In this document: piece by piece, positions 34,181-43,501 of the stretch
Layout of the letters: each line of letters begins with the position of its first letter
Numbering within the stretch: position 1 is the first letter of the stretch
Source of the DNA: Hymenobacter piscis
Lineage (GTDB): Bacteria > Bacteroidota > Bacteroidia > Cytophagales > Hymenobacteraceae
Direction: 5' to 3'
Length of the DNA: 64,000 nucleotides
NCBI RefSeq assembly: GCF_018760735.1
Contig: NZ_JAHHZN010000002.1
Span: 124,001 to 188,000, forward strand
Notes under the pieces: model-generated
The model's input: the letters and a program-made list of their open reading frames with translations, nothing else
The model's database searches: none
Told to the model about the DNA's origin: nothing
Position numbers and translations under genes: made by a program

Positions 34181-34512
34181 CGGGGTGGGAAAATCAGAAG
34201 GCCATAAAACGGCAGGACGCTGACGCCGGCGCGGGTACTCGCGACCCGGAGTAAAGCAAAGGAAGCCCCAACCATTTCCGCCTGAAACTAATCAAGCCCC
34301 GATCAAGAAAATATCAATCTTATTTTCGATTAATATTCTTGTTATCAACATGTTACATACAAATTCACAACCTCAGAATATGAACCCGATATGGCCGATC
34401 AGGGGCTCATGTTCCAGCTGATTGAGCCCGCCTTACGCCCCCAGTATTGCGGCCGCCTCGCCGGATTCCGCAGCCGGCACCGGCGGGAAGGCCCACCATT
34501 TCCGCCCCCGAA
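34181..34512. other. Regulatory intergenic region of the starch cluster
   Basis: 332 bp upstream of the GH97 gene. It contains an AT-rich stretch (about 34280-34380) with one strong dyad (separate entry) and no coding potential. No exact TAnnTTTG box was found on the minus strand. Confidence 0.6.
34304..34341. promoter_or_regulatory. Candidate SusR-like operator upstream of GH97
   Basis: Nested dyad: CAAGAA ... TTCTTG outer arms with ATAT/ATATT, and AATC/GATT inner arms around TTATTTTC. It lies about 125-160 bp before the GH97 start, between that gene and its presumed activator. Assignment to the regulator is inference from position. Confidence 0.45.
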
Positions 34513-36138
34513 TCAGACGGCCGGAATGGCCTGAATGCGGGCCTCGAACTCCTCGTTCGGCACCAGGGCCCGGCTTTTCACGCGGGTCTTGTAGGTGTAA
34601 ATCGTGTTGATGGAGTAGCCCAGCATCCGGCTGATTTGCTCGCTGTCGGTGATGCCCAGGCGGATGAGGGCGAAGATGCGCAGCTCCGTGTTCAGGAGCT
34701 GGTCGTCGGGCAGCCGGAAGGCGTCCTCGGGCCGGAACAGGGCGTTGAACTGCTCGAGGAAGCGGGGGAACAGGCGTAGAAACACCGCATCGAAGCCCCG
34801 CAGCAGCTCCCGCCGCTCCCGCTTGGTATTCAGGTTGTCGGCCAGCTTCTGCACGGCCGGGTACTGTTTGGCGGCCAGCTGCGTGTCGAGGGCCTTTTTG
34901 AGGGCCTCCAGCTTGTCGATGTAGCGGGAGTTGTTGTGGAAGTAGTAGGCCAGGTACTCCTCCTTGATGCGGTTGGCTTCGTGGAGGCCGCGGTTGAGCT
35001 GGCGCAGCTCGGTGTTGCGGGTGCGCAGTTCGCCGTTGGTGGCCGAAATCAGGCGGCCGGCCCGGCGCAGCTTGCGCACTTGCCGGAACGCCAGCCCGGC
35101 AAACCCCAGCACGGCCACGGCCAGCAGCGTCACGAGCAGCGCGTACACCCGCAACGCCTTGCGCTGGCTCTCGATGATGTTGATTTTGCGGCTCTCAATC
35201 AGCGACGACACGTGGCTGATTTCAATCTGCCGCTGCCGAGCCTTGTAGAAGGCCGCCTCCTGCCGCGCGGCCTTGATGAACACGTAGGCATTCTCCAGGT
35301 CGCCGCGCTGGTAACAGTAGTTGGAGAGCTGAAACATGGCCACGGTTTCTTTGGTGGCCGTTTTCACGTCGGCAATGGCCGCCGTCAGCAGCAGCTCAAA
35401 AGCCCGGTCCTCGCGGCCGAGCAGGGTGTAGACGTAGGCGGCCGTGCTGGCACTCACCGCCAGCTGGTGCAGCGACAAATCGGGCAGGCGGCGAATCTGC
35501 TGGTAGAGGGCCGCGCCGCGGGCGAAGTTCCGGGTTTTCAGGGCCCGGAACTGCTGCATGGAGAGCTGCTCGTAGGAGCCGGGGCGGGCGTAGCGCAGGG
35601 CCGAGTCGGCGTAGGCCAGGGCCTTGGCGGTGTAGGCGGGGCGGTAGACGAGGTCCTGGTTGAAGTCGCCCAGGTCGCTGTAGGCGCGGGCCATCAGGAA
35701 GTAGAAGTCGAGCTTGTCGGGGTCGCGCAGCCGGGCCGGCCGGATGCTTTCCAGGGTTTCGAAGGTTTCCTTGAACAGGCCCGACGAGAGCAGGATAAAG
35801 CCCAGCTTGAGCCGGGCTATTTCCACCTTTTCAGGACTCTGCAGCTGCCGGGCCAGCTGGCTGATTTTCTGGCTGTAGACGAAGGCCGAGTCGTACTGGA
35901 AGGCTTTGTACTCGTCGTAAATGCGCAAACCCAGCTCGAAACGGGCGTTGTCGTTGCCCTGGGTGGCGTGGAAGGCATCCGTCAGGACCGCAATGCGGTT
36001 CCCGCGCCGGGCGTCGTACTCCGGCTGGTGAGCCAGGGTGGTATGCAGTTCTGCGAGCAGGCTATCGGCCGGAGCGGCCGCCGCCAACGCTGGCCACGCT
36101 CCCAACAAACACCCCCAGAAAACGAACAGAAACTTCAC
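34513..36138 (-). CDS. SusR-like starch regulator (DUF6377 type)
   Basis: 541 residues from GTG 36138 (signal-like [19 protein letters not shown]). Sensor half made of TPR-like helices (for example [27 protein letters not shown] in outline), one membrane segment ([21 protein letters not shown], about 335-355), a coiled coil, then a cytoplasmic LuxR-like helix-turn-helix ([39 protein letters not shown]). This is the layout and length of Bacteroides SusR, the maltose-responsive activator of starch genes. The start is decided by a TACTTTTG box at 36182-36175 overlapping the earlier in-frame TTG. Neighbouring GH97/GH13 genes are its likely targets. Confidence 0.85.
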   Translation of the reverse strand: MKFLFVFWGCLLGAWPALAAAAPADSLLAELHTTLAHQPEYDARRGNRIAVLTDAFHATQGNDNARFELGLRIYDEYKAFQYDSAFVYSQKISQLARQLQSPEKVEIARLKLGFILLSSGLFKETFETLESIRPARLRDPDKLDFYFLMARAYSDLGDFNQDLVYRPAYTAKALAYADSALRYARPGSYEQLSMQQFRALKTRNFARGAALYQQIRRLPDLSLHQLAVSASTAAYVYTLLGREDRAFELLLTAAIADVKTATKETVAMFQLSNYCYQRGDLENAYVFIKAARQEAAFYKARQRQIEISHVSSLIESRKINIIESQRKALRVYALLVTLLAVAVLGFAGLAFRQVRKLRRAGRLISATNGELRTRNTELRQLNRGLHEANRIKEEYLAYYFHNNSRYIDKLEALKKALDTQLAAKQYPAVQKLADNLNTKRERRELLRGFDAVFLRLFPRFLEQFNALFRPEDAFRLPDDQLLNTELRIFALIRLGITDSEQISRMLGYSINTIYTYKTRVKSRALVPNEEFEARIQAIPAV

Positions 36139-36174
36139 CCGGCCGGACTGATACCTGCCGAAAGTGGCAGCTAC

Positions 36175-36182
36175 CAAAAGTA
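36175..36182 (-). promoter_or_regulatory. -7 box of the SusR-like gene
   Basis: TACTTTTG on the minus strand matches TAnnTTTG and ends 37 nt before the GTG start. A short palindrome (CTGCC/GGCAG) lies just downstream of it. Confidence 0.6.
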
Positions 36183-36231
36183 ACGAATAGTTGCAGGACT
36201 GGGGCGGGCGGTTTCTGCTTCTGCCACTGCC

Positions 36232-37155
36232 TTACTGGGCCGAAAACCGGAAGGCGGCCGGTGTGAGGCCGGTTTTGCGCTTGAACAGGCGGGTAAAGTA
36301 CTGCGGGTACTCGAAGCCCAGTTGAAAGGCCGTTTCGTTGATGGAGAGCGAGGTACCCAGCAGCAGACTCTTGGCTTTTTCAATGAGGGCCTCATGAATG
36401 TGCTGCTGGGTACTGCGGCCGGTCAGGGTCCGGAGCATGTCGCTCAGGTAGGCCGGCGACATATGCAGGGCATCGGCGAAGTGCTGCACCGTGGGCAGGG
36501 GGCGCGGGTCGGCGGCGGGGCCGAACCAGGCCGCCAGCAGCTCCCCGAAGCGGCTGAGCAGGTCGTGTTCGGCGGGCCGCCGGGTCAGGAACTGGCGGTG
36601 GTAGAAGCGGTTGGCGTAGCTCAGCAGCACCTCCAGCTGGGCCACCAGCACATCCTGGCTGAAACCGTCGATGGGGCGCTCATACTCGGCCCGGATGGTA
36701 TCCAGCAGGCCATCGAGCAATGTTTCTTCCCGGGCCGAAAGGTGCAGGGCCTCGTGCACGGCGTAGGAAAAGTAGCCGTAGCCGCCGATTCTCTGCCCCA
36801 GTGGGTACTTGCGCAGCAGGTCGGGGTGGAAGACCACCATCCAGCCGCTGAGCTGAGAAATATCCAGCGTACCATCAATGGCAAACACCTGCCCGGGTGC
36901 CTGGAAACCCATTACGCCCTCCCCAAAATCGTAGGACTGGTGGCCGTAATGCACCTTGCCTTTGAGGTTTTTCTTTACCCACACGGTGTAAAAATGCTGC
37001 ACCACGGGCGTCAGCTTTTCGGGCAGCACGTTACCGCGGGCTTGCTCCAGGTCGATGACAGTGAGCAGCGGGTGAGCCGGGGCCGGCAGCCCGCAGAAAC
37101 GGGTGTAGTCCGTCACGGAGGTCAGCACGCGGATATCGGGGTTCGGCTGCTTCAT
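36232..37155 (-). CDS. AraC-family transcriptional regulator
   Basis: 307 residues. Cupin-like N-terminal sensor region (DFGEGVMGFQAPGQVFAIDG) and a C-terminal AraC double helix-turn-helix (about 205-305), ending with the family signature INETAFQLGFEYPQYFTRLFKRKTGLTPAAFR in outline. It lies 105 bp downstream of an aldo/keto reductase gene on the same strand and is preceded by two such enzymes, which are plausible targets. The effector is unknown. Confidence 0.9.
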   Translation of the reverse strand: MKQPNPDIRVLTSVTDYTRFCGLPAPAHPLLTVIDLEQARGNVLPEKLTPVVQHFYTVWVKKNLKGKVHYGHQSYDFGEGVMGFQAPGQVFAIDGTLDISQLSGWMVVFHPDLLRKYPLGQRIGGYGYFSYAVHEALHLSAREETLLDGLLDTIRAEYERPIDGFSQDVLVAQLEVLLSYANRFYHRQFLTRRPAEHDLLSRFGELLAAWFGPAADPRPLPTVQHFADALHMSPAYLSDMLRTLTGRSTQQHIHEALIEKAKSLLLGTSLSINETAFQLGFEYPQYFTRLFKRKTGLTPAAFRFSAQ

Positions 37156-37260
37156 GGCAGGGCGTTGGATGGGCGGAGAAACAGGGTAAAAATTCGCAAG
37201 GTCTTGCGGCCCTCTTGCGCCGCTGCAGGCTAACTTAACTAGTCCTGAATTCTACCCCAA

Positions 37261-38259
37261 TCAAAAGCCTGCCGGATATGCCGCGCCCACCGAACTGCCC
37301 ACCGGCATACTAGCGTCCAGCTCCGCCAGCTCGGCCGGAGTGAGCGTGATGCTGGCGGCGGCCACGTTTTGCTCCAGATACGTACGGCGCTTGGTGCCCG
37401 GAATGGCCACCACCCCCTGCGCCAGCACCCAGGCCAGGGCCAGCTGCGCGGCCGTTACGCCCTTGGCGCTGGCCAGGGCCTGCAGCTTCTGCACCAATGC
37501 CAGGTTTTTGTAGAAGTTTTCGCCCTGGTAGCGCGGAAACCAGCGGCGCGAATCGTTGGGCTCGAAGTCGTCGGGGGTTTTAATCTCACCCGATAAAAAG
37601 CCCCGGCCCAGCGGCGAGTAGCCCACGAAACCAATGCCTAATTCGCGGGCGGCCTGCAAGGCACCGGTTTCCTCCACGCCCCGGTCGAAGAGCGAGTACT
37701 CGGTTTGCAGGGCCGTAAGGGGGTGCACGGCGTGGGCCCGACGCAGGATGTCGCCCGATACTTCACTCAGGCCCAGGTAGCGCACCTTGCCTTCCTCCAC
37801 GAAGCGGCTCATCATGACCACGGTGTCTTCGATGGGCGTATTCGGGTCGAGGCGGTGCAGGTAGTAGAGGTCCACGTAGTCGGTGCCCAGGTTGCGCAGG
37901 GAGCGTTCGATGCACTTGCGGGCGTACTCGGGCCGACCGTTGAGTTGGCCGGTGAACTTCTCGTCGTCGCTGACCTCGAAGCCGAACTTGGTGGCCAGGA
38001 TGATATCGGCCCGGCGGCCGGGCAGCACCTTGGCCACCAGCCGCTCATTCAGCATGGGGCCGTAGAGGTCGGCGGTGTCGAGCAGGTTGATGCCCAGTTC
38101 CAGGGCGCGGTGCAAGGTGGCCAGACTTTCGGTTTCGTCGGCCTCGCCGTACACGCTCATGCCGTCGATGCCGGCCGTCATGCCCATGCAGCCCAGGCCT
38201 TCCACGGGCACTTCCAGCCCTTGGCTGCCCAGGGCTACGCGTTTGATTTCAGTTGTCAT
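37261..38259 (-). CDS. Aldo/keto reductase 1
   Basis: 332 residues from ATG 38259. Catalytic tetrad of the family: Asp and Tyr in LLDTADLYG, Lys in ILATKFG, His in YYLHRLD. The NADPH-binding C-terminal motif IPGTKRRTYLEQN is present. The subfamily is the YghZ/Tas-like soluble reductases that act on aldehydes and ketones. A 12-bp dyad GTTGATTTCAAC lies just upstream at 38266-38277 and may be the site of the adjacent AraC-type regulator. The next reductase gene ends about 200 bp upstream on the same strand. Confidence 0.9.
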   Translation of the reverse strand: MTTEIKRVALGSQGLEVPVEGLGCMGMTAGIDGMSVYGEADETESLATLHRALELGINLLDTADLYGPMLNERLVAKVLPGRRADIILATKFGFEVSDDEKFTGQLNGRPEYARKCIERSLRNLGTDYVDLYYLHRLDPNTPIEDTVVMMSRFVEEGKVRYLGLSEVSGDILRRAHAVHPLTALQTEYSLFDRGVEETGALQAARELGIGFVGYSPLGRGFLSGEIKTPDDFEPNDSRRWFPRYQGENFYKNLALVQKLQALASAKGVTAAQLALAWVLAQGVVAIPGTKRRTYLEQNVAAASITLTPAELAELDASMPVGSSVGAAYPAGF

Positions 38260-38456
38260 AGGGTAGTTGATTTCAACGTGTTTTACTTCCTCAAAGGTCC
38301 GGCCCGCCCACCCTGCCAGGGCTACACAAACCCCCGTTTCTGCAGCACAAAACGGCGCTACCGGCATCAGCGCAGAGCATTTTTCCCACCGTGCGCCGCC
38401 AAAATGCCGGAGCCACCCGTGAAACCGAACCCGCACCAAGCCGGGCGGGCCAGTGG

Positions 38457-39515
38457 TTACTCCCAGCCCTGCACCCGGGTGCCGCCGAAAATCATGTGCT
38501 TTAGTTCGGCCGAGAAAAATCCGGGCGTTTCGGGGGCGCTGGCCTCGTTGAGGGCGCGGAGCTGGGCGGGGCTGAAATCGATTTCCAGAGCCGCCAGATT
38601 GACGGGCACCTGCCCGGGGCGGCTGGCCCCGATGAGGGTGCTCGTGACGCCGGGGCGGGCCAGCGTCCAGGCCAGGGCCACCTGGGCCGGGGGCCGGCCG
38701 AGCTCGGCCGCCACTGCGCGCAGGACCGCCAGAATCTGCCAGTTACGGGCGGTGAACTTGCTGAACGGGCCGCTGAAGGGGTTGGCCCCGCTGAGCCGGC
38801 CCTCACTGCCGCCCACGGGCTGCACGCCTTCCTCCGCCCGCTCATACTTGCCGGCCAGAAACCCGCCCGCCAGCGGGCTCCAGGGCACCAGGCCGAGGCC
38901 ACCGTCGCGGGCGGCGGGCACGTACTCGGTTTCGAGGGTGCGCTCCACCAGCGAGTATTGCAGCTGCATGGCGATGGGGCCGGGCACGCCGTGGGCCTGG
39001 GCCAGGGTGGCCATTTTGGTGGCGTACCAGGCCGGCATGTCCGAGAGGCCGAAGTAGCGGATTGTGCCGGCCCGCACCAGGTCGCCCAGGGTTTGCAGTA
39101 CTTCCTCGGCCGGCGTCACCATGTCCCAGACGTGCAGCCAGTACACGTCCACGTAGTCGGTACCGAGGCGGCGCAGGGAGCCCTCCAGAGCCCGATGCAC
39201 CTGCTTGCGGCCGTTGCCGCCGGCATTAGGGTTGCCCTTCTGAGCGTTGAAGCCGAATTTGGTGGCCAGCACCAGCTCGTCGCGCCGCGCCCCCTCGGCC
39301 ACGAAGCGGCCCACCAGCTCCTCGCTCCTGCCGCCCGCGTACACGTCGGCGGTGTCAATGAAATTGCCGCCGGCGGAGGTATAGGCATTGAAAATATCCC
39401 GCGCGGCAGCTTCCGAAGCCCCCCAGCGCGGGGTGCCGAAGGTCATGGTGCCCAGGGCCAGCGGACTGACCACGAGGCCGGAGCGGCCGAGGGTGCGAAA
39501 ATTGGTGAGCGACAT
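38457..39515 (-). CDS. Aldo/keto reductase 2
   Basis: 352 residues from ATG 39515. Tetrad: Asp and Tyr in FIDTADVYAGG, Lys in VLATKFG, His in YWLHVWD. C-terminal cofactor motif STLIGASRPGQV is present. It resembles the aryl-alcohol-dehydrogenase-like branch (MSLTNFRTLGRSGLVVSPLALGTMTFG in outline). Same orientation as reductase 1 and the AraC regulator, with separate intergenic spaces, so common regulation is plausible but not shown. The two reductases are only distantly similar and are not a recent duplication. Confidence 0.9.
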   Translation of the reverse strand: MSLTNFRTLGRSGLVVSPLALGTMTFGTPRWGASEAAARDIFNAYTSAGGNFIDTADVYAGGRSEELVGRFVAEGARRDELVLATKFGFNAQKGNPNAGGNGRKQVHRALEGSLRRLGTDYVDVYWLHVWDMVTPAEEVLQTLGDLVRAGTIRYFGLSDMPAWYATKMATLAQAHGVPGPIAMQLQYSLVERTLETEYVPAARDGGLGLVPWSPLAGGFLAGKYERAEEGVQPVGGSEGRLSGANPFSGPFSKFTARNWQILAVLRAVAAELGRPPAQVALAWTLARPGVTSTLIGASRPGQVPVNLAALEIDFSPAQLRALNEASAPETPGFFSAELKHMIFGGTRVQGWE

Positions 39516-39784
39516 GGCAGTGGGCAAGGGGAGTTCCGGACGAAACAAATGAACGGCCCAAAGGTCGGCCGGCACCCGGGGCCGGGTGCTATACAAATCC
39601 GCGCTTCTGCTACACAAATCCCGGGTTGGCGGCTATTGCAGGAACCGCGCGAATGCGTTGCACCACCCAGACTTCAAGCGCTTTAGCAGTTTTCGCGTAT
39701 CTTCTCCTGACCGTCGGGCCGGGCCGGGCCGGCGGCAGTTTCTTTCACATGCCCGGTTGTCCGGGCTATTTCCCTTCGAAAGCC

Positions 39785-40120
39785 ATGACGTACTCATATG
39801 CTAACCCCGCCGCCACTGCCCCGCGCCCCGCGCCCGCTACCCACGAGCTCAAAGTGTGGCCCGCCTGTTTCGCCGCCGTCGCCAGCGGCGCCAAGCCGTT
39901 CGATGTGCGCGAGAACGACCGCCACTTCCAGCCCGGCGACTTACTGCTGCTGCGGGAATATGAACCAGAGAGCGAACAGTACAGCGGGCGCACCCTCACC
40001 CGCTGGATCAGCCACATCCTGCACGGCGGCTCCTTTGGCCTGGCCGCGGGCTGGTGCGTGCTGGGCTTCCAGGAGCTTCCGCCCCTCCCCCCCGGCGTCC
40101 ACGATACCAGGCTGTGGTGA
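39785..40120 (+). CDS. DUF3850 (ASCH/PUA-like) protein
   Basis: 111 residues from ATG 39785. It carries the DUF3850 signature in order: HELKVWPACFAAVASGAKPFDVREND, then FQPGDLLLLREYEP, YSGRTLTRWISHIL, and a final GWCVLGF. The fold is ASCH/PUA-like and suggests RNA or modified-base binding; no member is well characterised to my knowledge. DUF3850 is frequent in phages, but base usage here matches the chromosome. It stands alone, followed by a composite inverted repeat. Confidence 0.8.
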   Translation: MTYSYANPAATAPRPAPATHELKVWPACFAAVASGAKPFDVRENDRHFQPGDLLLLREYEPESEQYSGRTLTRWISHILHGGSFGLAAGWCVLGFQELPPLPPGVHDTRLW

Positions 40121-40142
40121 ATAAATGAATGTATGATTGAAG

Positions 40143-40296
40143 TGTCATGGCGAGCGGCGCGAGGCCATCCGTCCTTCACGCAGTCAAAAACTCCAGCAAA
40201 TGCAAAGCCCCTGACGCGCGCACGTCAGGGGCTTTGTGTTGAAATGGGTACCGCGCGCTGAAAAGGACGGATGGCTTCGCTTTGCTCGCCATGACA
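40143..40296. repeat. Composite inverted repeat (family A-like) around a terminator
   Basis: Outer arms 40143-40176 and 40263-40296 carry TGTCATGGCGAGC and GGCCATCCGTCCTT words; they match except for a few positions in the middle. Nested inside is a separate hairpin at 40203-40236. Confidence 0.8.
40203..40236. terminator. Hairpin nested in the composite repeat
   Basis: CAAAGCCCCTGACG (40203-40216) pairs perfectly with 40223-40236 around a 6-nt loop. It lies between convergent genes and can serve both. Confidence 0.75.
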
Positions 40297-40336
40297 GTTG
40301 AACCATCCAGCCATTCACCCCTTCGCTCATTCACTC

Positions 40337-40819
40337 TCAGAACCAGCCGGCGGCCAGCTGCATAAGCTGCTCCAGGAACTGCTGGTCGGTGGTGTCGAAG
40401 TCGTTGAGCTGGTCGCTGTCCACGTCGAGGACGGCAACGACCTGGCCATTTTTGAGGATGGGTACCACGATTTCGGACCTGGAATCGGAGCTGCAGGCGA
40501 TGTGGCCGGGAAACTCCTCCACGTCGGGTACGAGCAGGGTGGCCGCCTGGGCCCAGCTGCTGCCGCAGACGCCCTTGCCGCGCCGGATGCGGGTGCAGGC
40601 AATCGGCCCCTGGAACGGGCCCAGCACCAGCTCCTCGCCTTCCACGAGGTAGAACCCCACCCAAAAGAAGCCAAAGGCCTGGCGGAGGGCGGCGGCGGTG
40701 TTGGCCAGGTTCGCTATCAGGTTGGGCTCGGCGGCAGTCAGGGCTTCGAGCTGGGGCAGCAGGTGGCGGTATTGCTCAGCTTTGCTGAGGGTGGTATCGA
40801 GGTGCAGTTCTTCGGCCAT
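40337..40819 (-). CDS. msrC: Free methionine-(R)-sulfoxide reductase (GAF domain)
   Basis: 160 residues from ATG 40819. A GAF domain with the three family cysteines: Cys75 (GPIACTRI), Cys85 (GKGVCGSS) and Cys109 (FPGHIACSS). Their spacing of 10 and 24 equals that of the Escherichia coli enzyme. It reduces free Met-R-sulfoxide in the cytoplasm with thioredoxin as electron donor. A strand and acidic pair at the end of the domain (VAVLDVDSDQLNDFD) are as expected. Single-gene unit, divergent from the DHFR-like gene. Confidence 0.93.
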   Translation of the reverse strand: MAEELHLDTTLSKAEQYRHLLPQLEALTAAEPNLIANLANTAAALRQAFGFFWVGFYLVEGEELVLGPFQGPIACTRIRRGKGVCGSSWAQAATLLVPDVEEFPGHIACSSDSRSEIVVPILKNGQVVAVLDVDSDQLNDFDTTDQQFLEQLMQLAAGWF

Positions 40820-41208
40820 GCGGAGGAAAGGAGTGAAACGGGCCCGGGCTCGGCACCCGGCCCGGGAACGGAACCGGGCTGACAACCCGCCGGGCGCCGC
40901 AAAGGTAGCGCGGCCGGCGTCGCCCGGCCGGGCCAGGCAGTCGGCCGGCCCGGTTTTTTACGCTTCAGGTCGGTTTAAGCTGCCCGAAACGGAGTCGGGC
41001 CAGAAAGAAAGTGTATTTTGAAGCCTGGCCTTCCCCTCAGGTTATCAGCCGTTTGGGTATCCGCGTCGGGCTCAGCTGGTTTCCGGAAGGTGGAGCTTTC
41101 GCAGCCCGGACGCCCGCCGGTACGTATTCCGGAGCAGCGCTGCCCCCGGGCCGGCCCCTCCGCTCTTTGCTCTAGTGTCTCCCACCCACAACCAATTCCC
41201 ACCCCCTT
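40820..41208. other. Divergent intergenic region
   Basis: 389 bp between msrC and the DHFR-like gene. GC-rich with local palindromic CCGGGCC words. TATTTTG at about 41011 is a near-match to a -7 box on the plus strand. No gene or strong site is supported. Confidence 0.45.
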
Positions 41209-41745
41209 ATGCGTAAAGTTGTCCTCTACATCGCCACCAGCCTCGACGGCTACATTGCCTCGCCCGATGGCTCGGTGGAATGGCTGCCCACCCCGCCGCC
41301 GGGCGAAGATTACGGCTACGCCGACTTCCTCGCCAACGCCGACGCCACCCTGCTGGGCCGCGCCACCTACGAGCAGATTACCACGTTCGGCGAGTGGCCC
41401 TACCCCAGCTTCACGAACTACGTGTTCAGCCGCCAGCCGCCTCAGCAGCCTTCCCACGAGTCAGTGCGCTTTATCAGCACCGATCCGGCCGCCTTCGTGC
41501 GCGAGCTGCGGGCCCAGCCCGGCCGCACCATCTGGCTCATTGGCGGCAGCACCCTGGCCTCGCCCCTGCTCACGGCCGGCCTCATCGATGAGCTGATGCT
41601 GTTCGTGGTGCCGCGCCTGCTCGGGGCCGGTATTCCGCTCTGGCGCCACCAGGACCACCCCCAGGCCCTGCACCTGCTGCGCACCCAAACCTGGCCCGAT
41701 GGCATGACGCTGCTGCATTACCAGCTACCCCGGGAGACTGCGTAA
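41209..41745 (+). CDS. DHFR/RibD-C-like reductase
   Basis: 178 residues. The RibD C-terminal/dihydrofolate-reductase-like fold is shown by the N-terminal MRKVVLYIATSLDGYIASPDG, the ADATLLGRATYE helix and strand, and the NADPH-binding WLIGGSTLASPLL. This YwjB/YyaP-like family is widespread and its substrate is generally unknown; it is not the housekeeping FolA. Transcribed alone, with a strong terminator 28 bp downstream. Confidence 0.85.
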   Translation: MRKVVLYIATSLDGYIASPDGSVEWLPTPPPGEDYGYADFLANADATLLGRATYEQITTFGEWPYPSFTNYVFSRQPPQQPSHESVRFISTDPAAFVRELRAQPGRTIWLIGGSTLASPLLTAGLIDELMLFVVPRLLGAGIPLWRHQDHPQALHLLRTQTWPDGMTLLHYQLPRETA

Positions 41746-41772
41746 GCGCGGCTTTCCGAGGCTTATATCCCA

Positions 41773-41810
41773 AAAACCGAATAGCTTCGCCCCGCTATTC
41801 GGTTTTTTTT
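41773..41810 (+). terminator. Rho-independent terminator
   Basis: A 13-bp stem (AAAACCGAATAGC) with an 8-nt loop is followed by a run of eight T. It ends only 8 bp before the next start codon. Confidence 0.9.
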
Positions 41811-41817
41811 ATTGCTT

Positions 41818-42753
41818 ATGCACTTCCCTACTCGTTGTTTGCTGGCCCTGGCGGGGCTGGCTATTTTGGCGGTGGCCCCGATCCACGCCCAGCACACCCT
41901 CACCGGCACCGTTCAGGACGAGCGGGGGGCCGTCGTCCCGTTCGCCGTGGTGGAGCTGCCCGCCCAAAAGCTCGGCGTGCAGGCCGATGACGAAGGCCGC
42001 TTCAGCTTTCCGCTGCCCGCCGGCCTCACTTCCACCGATTCGCTGGCCGTGTCGGCCCTGGGTTACCAGCGGCGGCGCGTGGCGGTGCCAACCGGGGCGG
42101 CGGTTTCCCTGCGGCTGGCCGCGTTGCCGGTTTCGTTGAACGAGGTGGTGGTGCGGCCGGGCGTTGCCGAGTGGGTGGGATTTAACGGGGAGCCCAAGAA
42201 TTTCGGCTACTCACAAAACGGTCTATCTAAAGACAAAAATACCGGCTGGCAAATAACCCGCCTATGCCAGCCCGCCACCGATGGCTACCTGACGGCTGTG
42301 CGCTTCTTCGTAAAGCCTAACCATTGCAGTAAAACTGGGTTGCGGGCCCCTTTTCGGGTGCGGGTATATGCCGCCGATGGCCCTTCTGGTGGGCCGGGCA
42401 CTGATTTGCTGCTTAGCTCCGTGCTGGCGGCCGCCACCCGGAAAGGCTGGGTAACGGTGGATCTGAGTCGTTACGGGATAGATTTCCCACAACAGGGCGT
42501 GTATGTGGCGATGGAATGGGTCTACACTTCTGATGAATACCTCTGTTCGTACACTTACACAGCATCCGATTCGCGTCAGAAGAAAACCGGGTTCTCCTAC
42601 GGGCAGGCATTAGCTGGACAATTGGTAACAGCAGCAACGACCCAGACGTGGTACTACACCGTCGAAAATGGGTGGCGCAAGTTTGGTGGTCGCGCCTCTT
42701 CCGGTCAGCAACCGGTAGGTGATGCTGGCATCCAGGCCCAGTTTCAGCCATAA
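41818..42753 (+). CDS. Exported protein with carboxypeptidase regulatory-like domain
   Basis: 311 residues from ATG 41818. Signal peptide (MHFPTRCLLALAGLAILAVAPIHAQ) is followed by a CarboxypepD_reg-like domain (HTLTGTVQDERGAVVPFAVVELP ... DDEGRFSFPL in outline, about 26-110). The C-terminal 190 residues are beta-rich (AVRFFVKPN, FRVRVYAADG, GVYVAMEWVY) and resemble a jelly-roll; four Cys are present. No enzyme motif. The 3' part of the gene, from about 42180, is less GC-rich than the 5' part, so the C-terminal domain may have been recombined in. Confidence 0.7.
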   Translation: MHFPTRCLLALAGLAILAVAPIHAQHTLTGTVQDERGAVVPFAVVELPAQKLGVQADDEGRFSFPLPAGLTSTDSLAVSALGYQRRRVAVPTGAAVSLRLAALPVSLNEVVVRPGVAEWVGFNGEPKNFGYSQNGLSKDKNTGWQITRLCQPATDGYLTAVRFFVKPNHCSKTGLRAPFRVRVYAADGPSGGPGTDLLLSSVLAAATRKGWVTVDLSRYGIDFPQQGVYVAMEWVYTSDEYLCSYTYTASDSRQKKTGFSYGQALAGQLVTAATTQTWYYTVENGWRKFGGRASSGQQPVGDAGIQAQFQP

Positions 42754-42761
42754 CCCCATAA

Positions 42762-42800
42762 ATACAGCGGCGGCCCCCGAACCGGGAGCCGCCGCTGTAT
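42762..42800. terminator. Bidirectional terminator
   Basis: A 13-bp perfect stem (ATACAGCGGCGGC) between two convergent genes, extended by CCCATA/TATGGG words outside it (42754-42808). Confidence 0.8.
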
Positions 42801-42820
42801 ATTATGGGGTTGCCAACCAG

Positions 42821-43501
42821 TTAGAACAGGCTGGGCGGGGGCGTTTTGAGTTGGGCGATGGTGGTCTGGCCGCCTTTCACCTTCTCGCCAATCTGCACCT
42901 TTACCTCCGTGTCCACGGGCACGAAAATATCGACGCGGGAGCCGAACTTGATGAAGCCGAACTCCTCGCCCTGGCTTACTTCGTCGCCCTCGTTCACGTA
43001 CCACACAATGCGGCGGGCCATAGCGCCGGCAATCTGGCGGAAGAGCACCAGCGGGCCCGCTTCCGACTCCACTACTACCGTGGTGCGCTCGTTCTTGGTG
43101 CTGCTTTTGGGGTGCCAGGCCACCAGGTAATTGCCCGGGTGGTACTTGAAATAGCGCACAATGCCCGAAATGGGGTTGCGGGTGATGTGCACGTTAATCG
43201 GCGACATGAAGATGCTAATCTGCTTGCGCACGTCATCGAAGTACTCGGGCTCGTGCACATCCTCAATCACCACCACTTTGCCGTCGGCGGGCGCGATAAT
43301 GAGGTCTTCGTGGGTGAACAGGCGCCGGGCCGGGCTGCGGAAGAACTGCAGCAGGATCAGGAACATAATCACCGAGATGGCGGCGAAAACCTGGTTGAAG
43401 CCGCTGTTTTCGGCATTGTAGCGGAACAGCAGCAGGTTTACGGCCAGCAGGGCCAGCAGGGTAAAGAACAGAATCCGTCGTCCTTCTTTGTGGATCTTCA
43501 T
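42821..43501 (-). CDS. psd: Phosphatidylserine decarboxylase proenzyme (short type)
   Basis: 226 residues from ATG 43501. Two membrane segments lie near the N-terminus (ILFFTLLALLAVNLLLF and VFAAISVIMFLILLQFF). The catalytic domain shows IAPADGKVV, SPINVHITRNP and the autocleavage site FGSRVD, where cleavage between Gly and Ser creates the pyruvoyl group. It makes phosphatidylethanolamine at the inner membrane. This short type is usual in Bacteroidota. Phospholipid context: cdsA lies 2 kb away on the same strand. Confidence 0.93.
   Translation of the reverse strand: MKIHKEGRRILFFTLLALLAVNLLLFRYNAENSGFNQVFAAISVIMFLILLQFFRSPARRLFTHEDLIIAPADGKVVVIEDVHEPEYFDDVRKQISIFMSPINVHITRNPISGIVRYFKYHPGNYLVAWHPKSSTKNERTTVVVESEAGPLVLFRQIAGAMARRIVWYVNEGDEVSQGEEFGFIKFGSRVDIFVPVDTEVKVQIGEKVKGGQTTIAQLKTPPPSLF

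Noticed and set aside
32051..34207. 718-codon frame antisense to the GH97 gene
   Set aside because: No domain and typical antisense composition; the GH97 motifs on the other strand are unambiguous.
36139..36177. TTG at 36177 as start of the SusR-like protein
   Set aside because: It overlaps the -7 promoter box TACTTTTG, so it would not be in the transcript; GTG 36138 gives a cleaner signal sequence.
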